A DNA stretch of 8,521 nucleotides from Eubacterium sp. (GTDB taxonomy: Bacteria > Bacillota > Clostridia > Lachnospirales > Lachnospiraceae), in assembly GCA_003486385.1 (NCBI GenBank), contig DNFT01000106.1, positions 1 to 8,521 of the forward strand, read 5' to 3'. A program made the position numbers and the translations under genes. Shown one piece after another: positions 1 through 7,432 of the stretch. Within the stretch, counting starts at the first letter, position 1; each line of letters starts with the position of its first letter. Under the pieces are notes generated by a model. It was not told the origin of the DNA and did not search any database. It saw only the letters and a list, made by a program, of their open reading frames with translations.

Positions 1-29
1 GACACCGGTGTCAGACCCCTGTCCCAAAA
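1..29. repeat. Right half of a GC-rich palindromic repeat, truncated by the window edge
   Basis: Bases 1-12 (gacaccggtgtc) are a perfect 12-bp palindrome. They are followed by agacccctgtcccaaaa. Bases 12-27, read on the minus strand, are identical over 16 bases to 7355-7370 (ttgggacaggggtctg). If the repeat is symmetric about base 6/7, the missing left arm lies just upstream of the window and the whole inverted repeat would be about 46 bp. The reading as a dispersed palindromic (REP-like) repeat is inference from the second copy. It lies upstream of the promoter of the vWA operon and is followed by a T-rich stretch (36-50). Confidence 0.6.
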
Positions 30-43
30 TACATGTTTATTTT

Positions 44-72
44 TTTATATTATTATGGTAAAGTTATATTAT
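44..72 (+). promoter_or_regulatory. Candidate sigma-A promoter for the vWA operon
   Basis: A -35-like hexamer tttata (44-49; 4 of 6 consensus bases) is separated by 17 bases from a -10-like tattat (67-72; 5 of 6). An overlapping tatatt at 65-70 is an equally good -10 but has a poorer -35. The region is very AT-rich, so chance matches are likely. It is placed here because it is the only intergenic space before the first gene. A transcript would start near base 79, leaving a leader of roughly 25 bases that contains the ribosome binding site. Confidence 0.4.
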
Positions 73-103
73 AGTGACTTTATAAATCTACAGGAGATAA
101 ACT

Positions 104-3100
104 ATGAATATTTTACTACAGATTGGACTAGGGCTGCTGCCCGGAACCGTGGGTGCCATATTCTTTTTGATAAAACGGCGTGCCATCGGATTTAAAAAAA
201 TACTTTTCACTCTCTTATTGACCATCGGATGTGGGACATCCATCTTCTTCGGTGCGTCCGGTTCACTTAAGGAAATTCAATCCCCTCACACGCTCTCACA
301 AAAAGAATTAATTGAATTTGCTTATGCCCTATATTCGGAAGGCGCGTACACACAGCTTGACGAAGTTATCGACCAGTATAGCAGGCAGTACGGCTATGAC
401 GACAACTGTCGACTTATATATGCCCGCGTTGCCATGTCCGAAGCCGACTATGAGCGCGCCGCGGCTCTATATGATTACCTGTGCAACAACACTTCCCTTG
501 TGAGTGCTGAGGACAATGAAGTGGTCTTTGCCAGAAGCAAAGCCTCCGCAAGCGTCTCCGACCTTATCACAATCAACTACCTCACCCAATCCGATGCCGC
601 ACTTGAGGACTACGGCTACACGCAGGACTCTTATGAGACAATAAGCAGTATAATCTCGCAGACCTCCGATGACGTATCCCGGAATATTTTCAAAAATATT
701 GAAAAAAATTACCCTATTTCAGCTTCGGTATCCGATTATGCACGTATGATTGTTGAGCTTGACCAGCTCACGGTTGAGCCGGGCGACGAAGATAATAAGA
801 AAATTCTTTCGGACTACAAGGACGGCTTCAAAGAGATCGAAAAGGAACACCCTGAGTATCTCACCCTTTCTCCCGTGCAGAATGCAAGAATCAAGACATA
901 CATTATGAGCGAAGATTACTCCGGCTTCGTAAAAAGTCTCGACGGCAGCTCCTCCTATCAGGAGCTTATGGTCGCATCCGAACTGTACATGGATGATTTA
1001 GTGTCAAAATCAAATTTTTCCGATGAATTCAGGAAGCTCAATCCATCCCAGACCAGACTGTTAAAGCAAGCACTGTCAAAGATTTATCAAAATGCTGGAA
1101 GCGGTCTTAACAAACAGGAACGTAAACAGTTAAAGGCACGCGTCAATGCACTCACCTCACAGCTTGGAGATATCGTCCTGCTCACAATCAAGGATGAGCT
1201 TGTGTCCGAAAACAGCTCCGTAGACAGCACCGACACCTCCAAGGTTCTTTTGCAGGCTGCCAAGATTGACAACTATTTTGGAAATGAGACATCCGCCCAG
1301 ACCTATATACAGGCGGCACTCAACACATCCCAAAACTCTGACGACAAGAAATATTCGTCTGCCATGCTCAGCCTTATGTCCGTAATCGACAACACTGAGG
1401 TGTCTGATGAGATAAAAAATGTCCCTAAATATGTGAGAACAGCCCTCGACCACTCGCTTCCGGTAAGGGTTGAGCCATACATAGCAGCAGCAAAAGCGGC
1501 AAACAGTACCACAAGTGATTCTGATGAGTCACAGCCCGATTTTTCACAAACGGCAATAAATTATGTAAGCCGCGTGAAAAGTTCAATATTCATAGGCTCC
1601 ATCGACAGCTCTGAATTTGAAAATATAACTGCAAGAGTGCAGATTGACTGCGACATCAAGGATATTGATGAATTGAAAGCTGCCCTGAAGATTTATGACT
1701 GCAACAAAGAAATAACAGATTACGAACTCAAAAAGATAGATTTTAAGACCTCCTATGTCCTCCTTCTGTGCGACGTGTCCGGCAGCATGGGCGGAAGCAT
1801 TGAGGATTTAAGAAACGCCGTCACAACCTTCATCAACGAAAAAAATTCAGATGAGAACCTCGCCGTTGCAACCTTCAGCAACGCGGTCGGAACCTTCATG
1901 GATTTCAACACCCCGGATGATGATCTTGTTTCCCTTGCACAGTCAATGTACGCGGAAGGCGGCACTGAAATGTTTTCCGCCGCTGAGTACTGCCTGAATC
2001 AATTTACAGCCGCCAAGGATGAGAATAATGTCCTCATACTGATGACGGACGGACAGGACAATTTCCCTCATTCATACAGTGAAATATATGAAACCCTTGG
2101 AACTCTGGCGTCACAAAATAACGTCACAATATATACCATGGGACTTGGCAGCGATGTGGACACCTCATACCTTAACACAATTGCCGGAAGCGGAAACGGC
2201 GAATTTGTATATGTTTCCGACAGTGCAAGCCTTACTGCCTTCTATGACATGCTCCATTCACAGATGTACAGCCAGTATGAGCTGACCTACAAGGCGCTTG
2301 ATACAACCACCGGTTCAGGGCGAACACTTGAGGTCGCACTTCCGTCAAAGAATCTCCGTGATATCAAGACTTATTCTGTCGGAAGGAAGGATGAGGAAGG
2401 AGCGGATATCACAGAAAACAACGCAGAAAAAACGCTCACAGTGAGCGACATGCTCATTTTCGGCCTGGCACCGTATACCATAAACAAACCTTCCGTGCCA
2501 CAGGACATCCCTGTCAAACTCAAAGGAAACGGTTTTAGCAAGGATTACGAAATATCAATCAAGCTATCCGGAGAGACCTCATATACGCTCACTGCCACAT
2601 ATGAAAATGAACAGACATATAACGTAATCGTCCCTTCCAACATCGCTATCGGGACATACAATGTGGAAATTGTCATCAACGGCAATAAAAAATATATACC
2701 GAATGGCTTCCAGGTTTTCGATCACAGTGCATTTAAAACCACATTCGGCAAATACGTCTTTACGTCGATGGAGAAAAACGTCGACGGAACAACCACCATA
2801 CTGAACGGAAATGTCACACTCAACGACTGGCTCCACTTCAAGGGACATATTGAACTCAGAGGTGATTTGGAAAACGATGGCTCCATCACCGTATATGACA
2901 GTTCAGGTTCGTATGTATCCTTCGACCCGGTAGAAGCCACCGGCTTCGCAAAATACCTCGCCAATCAGGGGACCGTTGCTAACCTGCCAAAGCTTGACCG
3001 GTTCACACTTTACAATGACACCAACGCAAAAGCGGACGAATCGGACTACCTCGTTGATGATATAAGCACCGGTTCCTTGAGCCTGTTACACCTTGTAACA

Positions 3101-4249
3101 TTTGATAATATCAATATAAGGCTTTATCCTAACCATATAGGCATATATCACTCCAGTGGTGAGCTTGAACTGCCCGGAATGAAAAAATGGCTGGATATGG
3201 ATGACAAAAAAGCATTTGAATTTGACTTTGGAAATATATCAATAGACAGTAAAAATGTAGGAATAAAATTTTCAACCAAACTGCAAAATGACCAGGACAA
3301 GCTGTCATTTACCTCCATAAAAGGCAGGTTTTTTAACAATGCCGTGCATTTTAACGGTCACCTTTCGGTGGATGTTGACACCTACAAGAACGAATACAGC
3401 GTCGGCGGATTGGTCCGCTTTGCCATGCTGGCAAGGCAGTCCGGCTTCGGTGCCAAGGTCACCGTCAAACAGACGACAGTAAAGGATAACAAAACCGGCA
3501 AGGAAAATACGAAGCTTGTTGCCGATTCGGTTGAGTTGAGCGTGGAACCCGGAGTACCTATAAAGCTCCCTACAGTGCTTCCTGTTACAATCAAGAAATT
3601 CTCCGGCTCCGCCTCAGACATCAAGAGCTGTGTTGAAAACAATGATTTCTGGAAGATTAACCTCACAGGAAAATTCTCGCTGTCATGCGGTGACTTAAAA
3701 GAGGATTTCCCTAAGATAGCCTCAATAACCGGAATCAACAGCGTATTTGAAATGCCGGACACCACTTTCTCACTTAAATTTTCTCCATTTAAAATAAGTG
3801 CGGAAGCTAAATTCAACATCCTGGATGATATCACGATTGCCAAGACAACCCTCCAGGTCGGAGTATTCAATTATACCAATTCCGTGCTTGGACTTAACTC
3901 CGAAGAGGTGAAGGGGTTATCGGCAAGTGTTTCGACCGGGCTCACATGGCAAAGCAAGAAAAAGAATGTTTATGCGGACGTATCCGGAAAAATTGAATTT
4001 GATGGACATACCGAATTTATCGGCATTGTCTATGACGGCACAGCAAAATACGATATCAACTGGTGGCTGTTCAACTTTGAATCCAAAAAGGAGTCAACAG
4101 GCGCTCTCGGCTTCCATTTAACCAAAAAGGACAATGTAGAATTTATCCTGAAAGGCAATGAACAGGACAGCAAGGGCAAAAATAACGGTTTCTACTACTA
4201 TATTGACAAAAACGGAGCCGGCAGCTCCAAGAGCGGAACCTTGAACTAA
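104..4249 (+). CDS. Membrane-anchored extracellular vWA-domain protein, 1381 residues, with TPR-like region and long beta-rich C-terminus
   Basis: The start is supported by aggag at 92-96, seven bases before the ATG. Two hydrophobic segments (about residues 4-23 and 33-52) flank a basic loop (KRRAIGFKK). By the positive-inside rule both termini should be outside, with about 1,330 residues extracellular. Residues about 67-132 are helical and TPR-like, and a second helical stretch lies near 379-412. A Ser/Asp-rich linker at about 463-478 precedes a beta segment and then a vWA domain (about 548-760). The metal-ion-dependent adhesion site is intact: DVSGS with Asp557, Ser559 and Ser561, then Thr621 in EGGTEM and Asp649 in TDGQD. 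Residues about 795-873 resemble an IPT/TIG Ig-like fold. The remaining ~500 residues are rich in alternating beta pattern and I do not recognise them. There is no LPXTG motif or C-terminal anchor. Family knowledge suggests divalent-cation-dependent protein or ligand binding at the cell surface. The specific role is unknown. It is the first gene of a two-gene operon. Confidence 0.85.
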   Translation: MNILLQIGLGLLPGTVGAIFFLIKRRAIGFKKILFTLLLTIGCGTSIFFGASGSLKEIQSPHTLSQKELIEFAYALYSEGAYTQLDEVIDQYSRQYGYDDNCRLIYARVAMSEADYERAAALYDYLCNNTSLVSAEDNEVVFARSKASASVSDLITINYLTQSDAALEDYGYTQDSYETISSIISQTSDDVSRNIFKNIEKNYPISASVSDYARMIVELDQLTVEPGDEDNKKILSDYKDGFKEIEKEHPEYLTLSPVQNARIKTYIMSEDYSGFVKSLDGSSSYQELMVASELYMDDLVSKSNFSDEFRKLNPSQTRLLKQALSKIYQNAGSGLNKQERKQLKARVNALTSQLGDIVLLTIKDELVSENSSVDSTDTSKVLLQAAKIDNYFGNETSAQTYIQAALNTSQNSDDKKYSSAMLSLMSVIDNTEVSDEIKNVPKYVRTALDHSLPVRVEPYIAAAKAANSTTSDSDESQPDFSQTAINYVSRVKSSIFIGSIDSSEFENITARVQIDCDIKDIDELKAALKIYDCNKEITDYELKKIDFKTSYVLLLCDVSGSMGGSIEDLRNAVTTFINEKNSDENLAVATFSNAVGTFMDFNTPDDDLVSLAQSMYAEGGTEMFSAAEYCLNQFTAAKDENNVLILMTDGQDNFPHSYSEIYETLGTLASQNNVTIYTMGLGSDVDTSYLNTIAGSGNGEFVYVSDSASLTAFYDMLHSQMYSQYELTYKALDTTTGSGRTLEVALPSKNLRDIKTYSVGRKDEEGADITENNAEKTLTVSDMLIFGLAPYTINKPSVPQDIPVKLKGNGFSKDYEISIKLSGETSYTLTATYENEQTYNVIVPSNIAIGTYNVEIVINGNKKYIPNGFQVFDHSAFKTTFGKYVFTSMEKNVDGTTTILNGNVTLNDWLHFKGHIELRGDLENDGSITVYDSSGSYVSFDPVEATGFAKYLANQGTVANLPKLDRFTLYNDTNAKADESDYLVDDISTGSLSLLHLVTFDNINIRLYPNHIGIYHSSGELELPGMKKWLDMDDKKAFEFDFGNISIDSKNVGIKFSTKLQNDQDKLSFTSIKGRFFNNAVHFNGHLSVDVDTYKNEYSVGGLVRFAMLARQSGFGAKVTVKQTTVKDNKTGKENTKLVADSVELSVEPGVPIKLPTVLPVTIKKFSGSASDIKSCVENNDFWKINLTGKFSLSCGDLKEDFPKIASITGINSVFEMPDTTFSLKFSPFKISAEAKFNILDDITIAKTTLQVGVFNYTNSVLGLNSEEVKGLSASVSTGLTWQSKKKNVYADVSGKIEFDGHTEFIGIVYDGTAKYDINWWLFNFESKKESTGALGFHLTKKDNVEFILKGNEQDSKGKNNGFYYYIDKNGAGSSKSGTLN

Positions 4250-4255
4250 TATGAC

Positions 4256-4262
4256 AAAGGAG
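4256..4262 (+). promoter_or_regulatory. Ribosome binding site that decides the start of the second operon gene
   Basis: The sequence aaaggag lies six bases before the ATG at 4269, which is ideal spacing. It falls just after the upstream in-frame ATG at 4251, which has no comparable ribosome binding site. The start at 4269 is therefore preferred, and it also gives a more typical signal peptide (MKNKKSFLL). Confidence 0.85.
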
Positions 4263-4268
4263 AACAAT

Positions 4269-6107
4269 ATGAAAAATAAAAAATCATTCCTGTTATTTTT
4301 ATTTGCTATCATAATATGCGTGTTTGCGGCACTTCCTGTCTCCGCCGCTTCAAAGCAGGCACAGATTTTTTACGCTTATTCAGAACAGGACGTTGTAATC
4401 TTATTCAGCTTCGACAAAGAAGTTGTGGATATTACATTCATATCCCCATCAGGAGATAAATACACAAAGGCGGACACCGAAAAGATAGACTACGCTCAGG
4501 GCGAATTGTGGGCAACCTACCGCGTAAAATCCGCTGAACAAGGTCAATGGTATGTCGAATATGACCTTAAGAGTAACTCAGGAATAGATTATTCCATTAT
4601 TGATGAAAATACCGGAATATGGATTCAATATCTCGACGCAAGCGTACAGGAGAATAATTCGCTTCTGGTTGAATTTGAAGCGGACAGTGACAGCCGCAAA
4701 GCCTACTACGATTATACACTGTACGCCATAAACTCATTCGATTCCAACGATTACAGCATGATAGCCCGCGGCTTCACCATGCCGAATGAGGCTTACTCAT
4801 GCTCAGTTGACATATCCGCTCTTCCTAGCGGCACATACTATCTGCGGCTTGAAGCCTATTACTATGAGGGCGATGCGGAGATTTTCGATTCATTTTCCTC
4901 GGAAAACTTTGTGTGGAATAACACGATTGAACCTATAGCAATGGAAAACTTCGATATCACTATCGACTTCACAGAAGGCATATCTACAATGGACTGGTCC
5001 GATTATGCGAAATGGTCCGATGAAAAATATTATGTGACTGCCTCATGCGGCGATGAAGTCCTCTTTGATGCAGAGCTTGAAAAAGACACCAAGACAATGC
5101 AGATTGTCTTTCCAAAGGACGCCGATTCTGTTGAGTTTACCATAAAGACAATGAAAAACGGAATATGGTCAGCAAAAACCATCCGGAAAATAGATTTTAC
5201 AAAGGAATACCTGTACACTCCTGTCGGCGCTGTTGTCGGATACGGCAGTGGGCAGATTGAACTCCGGTACAAGACAACCAACCCTGCCCAAATCCATGTA
5301 AACCTAAATGGAAATGAGGGCAGCTTCCCGGTTGAAAACGATGGCTCACTGTTTTTTGATGCCGATTCCGATATAAACACCGTATATGCCTCCTTTTCAG
5401 CCGATGAGCATACCACATATATCATTGATACGGAAGTGTACTTAGACAAGTACCCTCCAACCATCACTCTGATAGATGACATTGACGGAAAAACCTTTTA
5501 CACAGACTCTGCGGTGATACTCGGAAGCGTATCCGACGCTGTCCGGCTTACCATCAATCAGACTGAAACTGAGCTTGCCGACAGCACGTTCTCATACACC
5601 GCCAACCTTAACATCGGCGAAAATATCTTTGAAATAGAGGCCTATGATGTAAACAACAATGCCTCCAAGATGCTTGTCACCCTTTACCGGGTACCGGCAG
5701 ACGGAAAATCCGGTGCTTTTTCCGCTACATGGAAAACCTATATTCCGTTATTCGCTGCACTTACTGCCAGCATCATCATATTCATTCTATGTGCCGTGTT
5801 CATGAAGAAAAATGCTTCAACTGCAGGAAAATCAAAGCATACTCAGGTCTATCTGATTTTCTTTGACATAATTGCCGGATGTTCAGATGCAATATGTATA
5901 TGGCAGTTCATCAAACGATACCTTTTCAGTAGCTCACGTGCGTTTCTTGACTTCGCCGAGACCTCAATGGTCAATGCAGCCAACTACCTCATGCTTCAGA
6001 AGGTCTTCGGAATTGCTGCTGCAATACTGTCAATACTATTCATCATCCTGTTGCTGATGACAATTATAGTATTAAAAAAGAAAAAGAAAAAAGAAGAGCC
6101 TGCATAA
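4269..6107 (+). CDS. Secreted-domain membrane protein with Ig/Fn3-like modules and three C-terminal transmembrane segments, 612 residues
   Basis: Numbered from the ATG at 4269, residues 1-26 form a signal peptide: MKNKK, a hydrophobic core, then PVSA with likely cleavage after Ala26 or Ala27. The exterior part appears to be a chain of beta-sandwich modules. About 30-115 contain ITFISPSGDKY and a GQWYVEY strand. About 116-220 and 221-315 look Fn3-like. About 316-394 are another beta module. About 395-476 (starting YPPTITLID) resemble glucodextranase-B/Big-type Ig-like domains, with the pattern of strands ending in GENIFEIEAYDVNNNAS. Three hydrophobic segments follow: about 492-512, 527-548 and 579-602. 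Lys-rich stretches after the first and third, including six consecutive lysines at 603-608, suggest both face the cytoplasm. No enzyme motif is visible. The gene starts 19 bases after the vWA gene stops, so the two are almost certainly co-transcribed and may form a surface complex, with this protein as a stalk or membrane partner. Function unknown; the domain assignments are by eye. Confidence 0.82.
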   Translation: MKNKKSFLLFLFAIIICVFAALPVSAASKQAQIFYAYSEQDVVILFSFDKEVVDITFISPSGDKYTKADTEKIDYAQGELWATYRVKSAEQGQWYVEYDLKSNSGIDYSIIDENTGIWIQYLDASVQENNSLLVEFEADSDSRKAYYDYTLYAINSFDSNDYSMIARGFTMPNEAYSCSVDISALPSGTYYLRLEAYYYEGDAEIFDSFSSENFVWNNTIEPIAMENFDITIDFTEGISTMDWSDYAKWSDEKYYVTASCGDEVLFDAELEKDTKTMQIVFPKDADSVEFTIKTMKNGIWSAKTIRKIDFTKEYLYTPVGAVVGYGSGQIELRYKTTNPAQIHVNLNGNEGSFPVENDGSLFFDADSDINTVYASFSADEHTTYIIDTEVYLDKYPPTITLIDDIDGKTFYTDSAVILGSVSDAVRLTINQTETELADSTFSYTANLNIGENIFEIEAYDVNNNASKMLVTLYRVPADGKSGAFSATWKTYIPLFAALTASIIIFILCAVFMKKNASTAGKSKHTQVYLIFFDIIAGCSDAICIWQFIKRYLFSSSRAFLDFAETSMVNAANYLMLQKVFGIAAAILSILFIILLLMTIIVLKKKKKKEEPA

Positions 6108-6131
6108 GCATATAAGTGTTATGAAGCTGAC

Positions 6132-6170
6132 AGAAAAGCTCTCGCAAGGAATACCTACGAGAGCTTTTCT
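6132..6170. terminator. Bidirectional intrinsic terminator between the vWA operon and glf
   Basis: A perfect 13-bp inverted repeat (agaaaagctctcg at 6132-6144 with cgagagcttttct at 6158-6170) encloses a 13-base loop. The GC-rich core gctctcg/cgagagc is flanked by an A-tract on the left and a T-tract on the right, so a U-rich 3' end forms in both directions. It starts 25 bases after the plus-strand stop and lies 33 bases beyond the glf stop on the minus strand. This fits shared termination of two convergent genes. Confidence 0.85.
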
Positions 6171-6202
6171 TATTTGTGGACAGGTGAGAGCTCCCTGACC
6201 GC

Positions 6203-7327
6203 CTACTCAAAAGCCGTCCATAAAGAATCGCACAAATCAAGTGCAGAGAGTATAACTGCATCCATGTCATAATACTTGTACTCTCCAAGCCTTCCTCCAA
6301 ATATCACATTAGGCTCCGCCTGCGCAAGCTTACTGTACTGTGCATACAATTCGTTATTTTTTGCATCGTTTACCGGATAATACGGCTCATCCCCCGGCTT
6401 CCATTCGGAGGAATATTCACGGCTTATTATGGTCTTAGGCAGGTCATTTCCCTTCTCATCCTTGCCGAACTCAAACCACTTGTGTTCTATTATACGTGTC
6501 CACGGCGTCTCCCTGTCTGTATAATTGACTGCCGCATTTCCCTGAAAATTAGGTATATCCAGAAGCTCATTCTCGAATCTCACAGAGCGATACTCAAGAT
6601 GTCCCAGACTATAATTAAAATAAGCATCTATCTGCCCCGTATAGATAACCTTATCTGCAATAGCATCAAGCTCTGCCTTATTTTCAAGATAATCCGTGTT
6701 AAGCCTTACCTCTACTCCATCTAAGAGGTTCTCAACCAGCTTCGTATAACCACCCACCGGTATTCCCTGATACAGCGCATTAAAATAATTGTTATCAAAT
6801 GTAAAGCGCACGGGAAGTCTCTTAATAATGAAGGCCGGCAGCTCCTTGCAGGCACGCCCCCACTGTTTCTCAGTATAACCCTTTATCAGCTTCTCATATA
6901 TGTCACGGCCGACCAAGGATATTGCCTGCTCCTCAAGATTTGCAGGTTCCCCCATAATCTCTCCACGCTGCTCATCAATCTTAGCCTTCGCCTCCTCAGG
7001 AGTCACAACACCCCACATCTTATTGAATGTGTACATATTAAACGGAAGCGAATAAAGCTCACCATGGTAATTGGCAACCGGGCTGTTGGTAAAACGGTTG
7101 AACTGTGCAAACCCGGTAATATACTCCCATACTCTCCTGTTATTTGTGTGAAAAATATGTGCGCCATACTTGTGCACATTGATTCCTTCTATCTTCTCCG
7201 TATATACATTTCCTGCAATATTCGGTCTTCTCTCCACAACAAGAACCGACCTGCCTCTGGCATTCGCTTCATGCGCAAACACCGCTCCATATAATCCCGC
7301 ACCAACCACCAAATAATCGTACTTCAT
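6203..7327 (-). CDS. glf: UDP-galactopyranose mutase
   Basis: A cytoplasmic flavoenzyme that interconverts UDP-galactopyranose and UDP-galactofuranose, the donor for galactofuranose in cell-surface glycans; it requires reduced FAD. The 374-residue product is of normal family length and appears intact. Its N-terminal FAD-binding Rossmann motif is GAGLYG (residues 9-14), followed by the ERRPNIAGN segment (32-40) and HKYGAHIFHT (52-61). The GYTEKQWGR motif (150-158) contains Trp156, and FIIKRLPVRFTF follows with Arg170, which matches the essential substrate-phosphate arginine (Arg174 in the Klebsiella enzyme). Further conserved family motifs are TPWTRIIEHK, with Arg278, and RLGEYKYYDMD (346-356), whose tyrosines contact the substrate diphosphate. 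The start is supported by aaggag (minus strand, 7334-7339), six bases before the ATG. It is transcribed divergently from the recombinase gene and convergently with the vWA operon. No galactofuranosyltransferase or glycan gene adjoins it here. Confidence 0.96.
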   Translation of the reverse strand: MKYDYLVVGAGLYGAVFAHEANARGRSVLVVERRPNIAGNVYTEKIEGINVHKYGAHIFHTNNRRVWEYITGFAQFNRFTNSPVANYHGELYSLPFNMYTFNKMWGVVTPEEAKAKIDEQRGEIMGEPANLEEQAISLVGRDIYEKLIKGYTEKQWGRACKELPAFIIKRLPVRFTFDNNYFNALYQGIPVGGYTKLVENLLDGVEVRLNTDYLENKAELDAIADKVIYTGQIDAYFNYSLGHLEYRSVRFENELLDIPNFQGNAAVNYTDRETPWTRIIEHKWFEFGKDEKGNDLPKTIISREYSSEWKPGDEPYYPVNDAKNNELYAQYSKLAQAEPNVIFGGRLGEYKYYDMDAVILSALDLCDSLWTAFE

Positions 7328-7354
7328 TGCCTTCTCCTTGCTAATATATTTCCC

Positions 7355-7383
7355 TTGGGACAGGGGTCTGGTCCCTGTCCCAA
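7355..7383. repeat. 29-bp palindrome (11-bp arms, 7-base centre), second copy of the GGGACAGGG repeat
   Basis: ttgggacaggg (7355-7365) and ccctgtcccaa (7373-7383) are perfect inverted repeats around gtctggt. Bases 7355-7370 match the reverse complement of 12-27 exactly over 16 bases. The central part differs from the copy at the window start, which has gacaccggtgtc at its centre. The element lies 27 bases upstream of the glf start codon and, if the promoter called at 7397-7425 is right, inside the glf 5' leader. It would form a strong RNA hairpin there, but no U-tract follows it in the glf direction, so it is not a simple terminator. Confidence 0.8.
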
Positions 7384-7387
7384 AGCC

Positions 7388-7426
7388 AATGCTTTAATAT
7401 TAACATTGCCTCCGATATATGGCAAT
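7388..7426. promoter_or_regulatory. Clustered small inverted repeats, possible operator
   Basis: The palindrome ttaatattaa (7394-7403) covers the glf -10 and is bracketed by caatg (7388-7392) and cattg (7404-7408). A second inverted repeat, attgcc (7405-7410) with ggcaat (7421-7426), spans the glf spacer and -35. Such dyads over a promoter are typical of repressor sites, but they are short and in AT-rich DNA, so this is a tentative call. Confidence 0.25.
7397..7425 (-). promoter_or_regulatory. glf: Candidate sigma-A promoter for glf
   Basis: On the minus strand, TTGCCA (7420-7425; 5 of 6 consensus bases) is followed by exactly 17 bases and then TAATAT (7397-7402; 4 of 6). Transcription would begin near 7390, giving a leader of about 60 bases that carries the 29-bp palindrome before the ribosome binding site. 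Spacing and -35 quality make this a better match than expected by chance, but the -10 is weak. Confidence 0.5.
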
Positions 7427-7432
7427 AATATG

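Noticed and set aside
1..50. Intrinsic terminator of an upstream gene formed by the palindrome and the T-rich stretch at 36-47
   Set aside because: The T-rich stretch starts several bases after the palindrome arm ends, and the left arm is outside the window. The T-rich DNA is equally well explained as promoter-upstream sequence.
218..235. Cys43 in LTIGCG of the vWA protein as a lipoprotein acylation site
   Set aside because: Thr at the -3 position is a poor lipobox, and an entire hydrophobic segment precedes this one, so a two-segment membrane anchor fits better.
3382..3870. 162-codon open frame on the minus strand inside the vWA gene
   Set aside because: It is antisense to a clearly coding frame with continuous domain-like protein; its product has no recognisable motif and it has no convincing ribosome binding site or promoter context. 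The same reasoning removes the minus-strand frames at 5030-5482 and 8004-8426.
4251..4268. Upstream ATG at 4251 as start of the second operon gene
   Set aside because: It lacks a ribosome binding site; the aaaggag at 4256-4262 lies downstream of it and is ideally spaced for the ATG at 4269.
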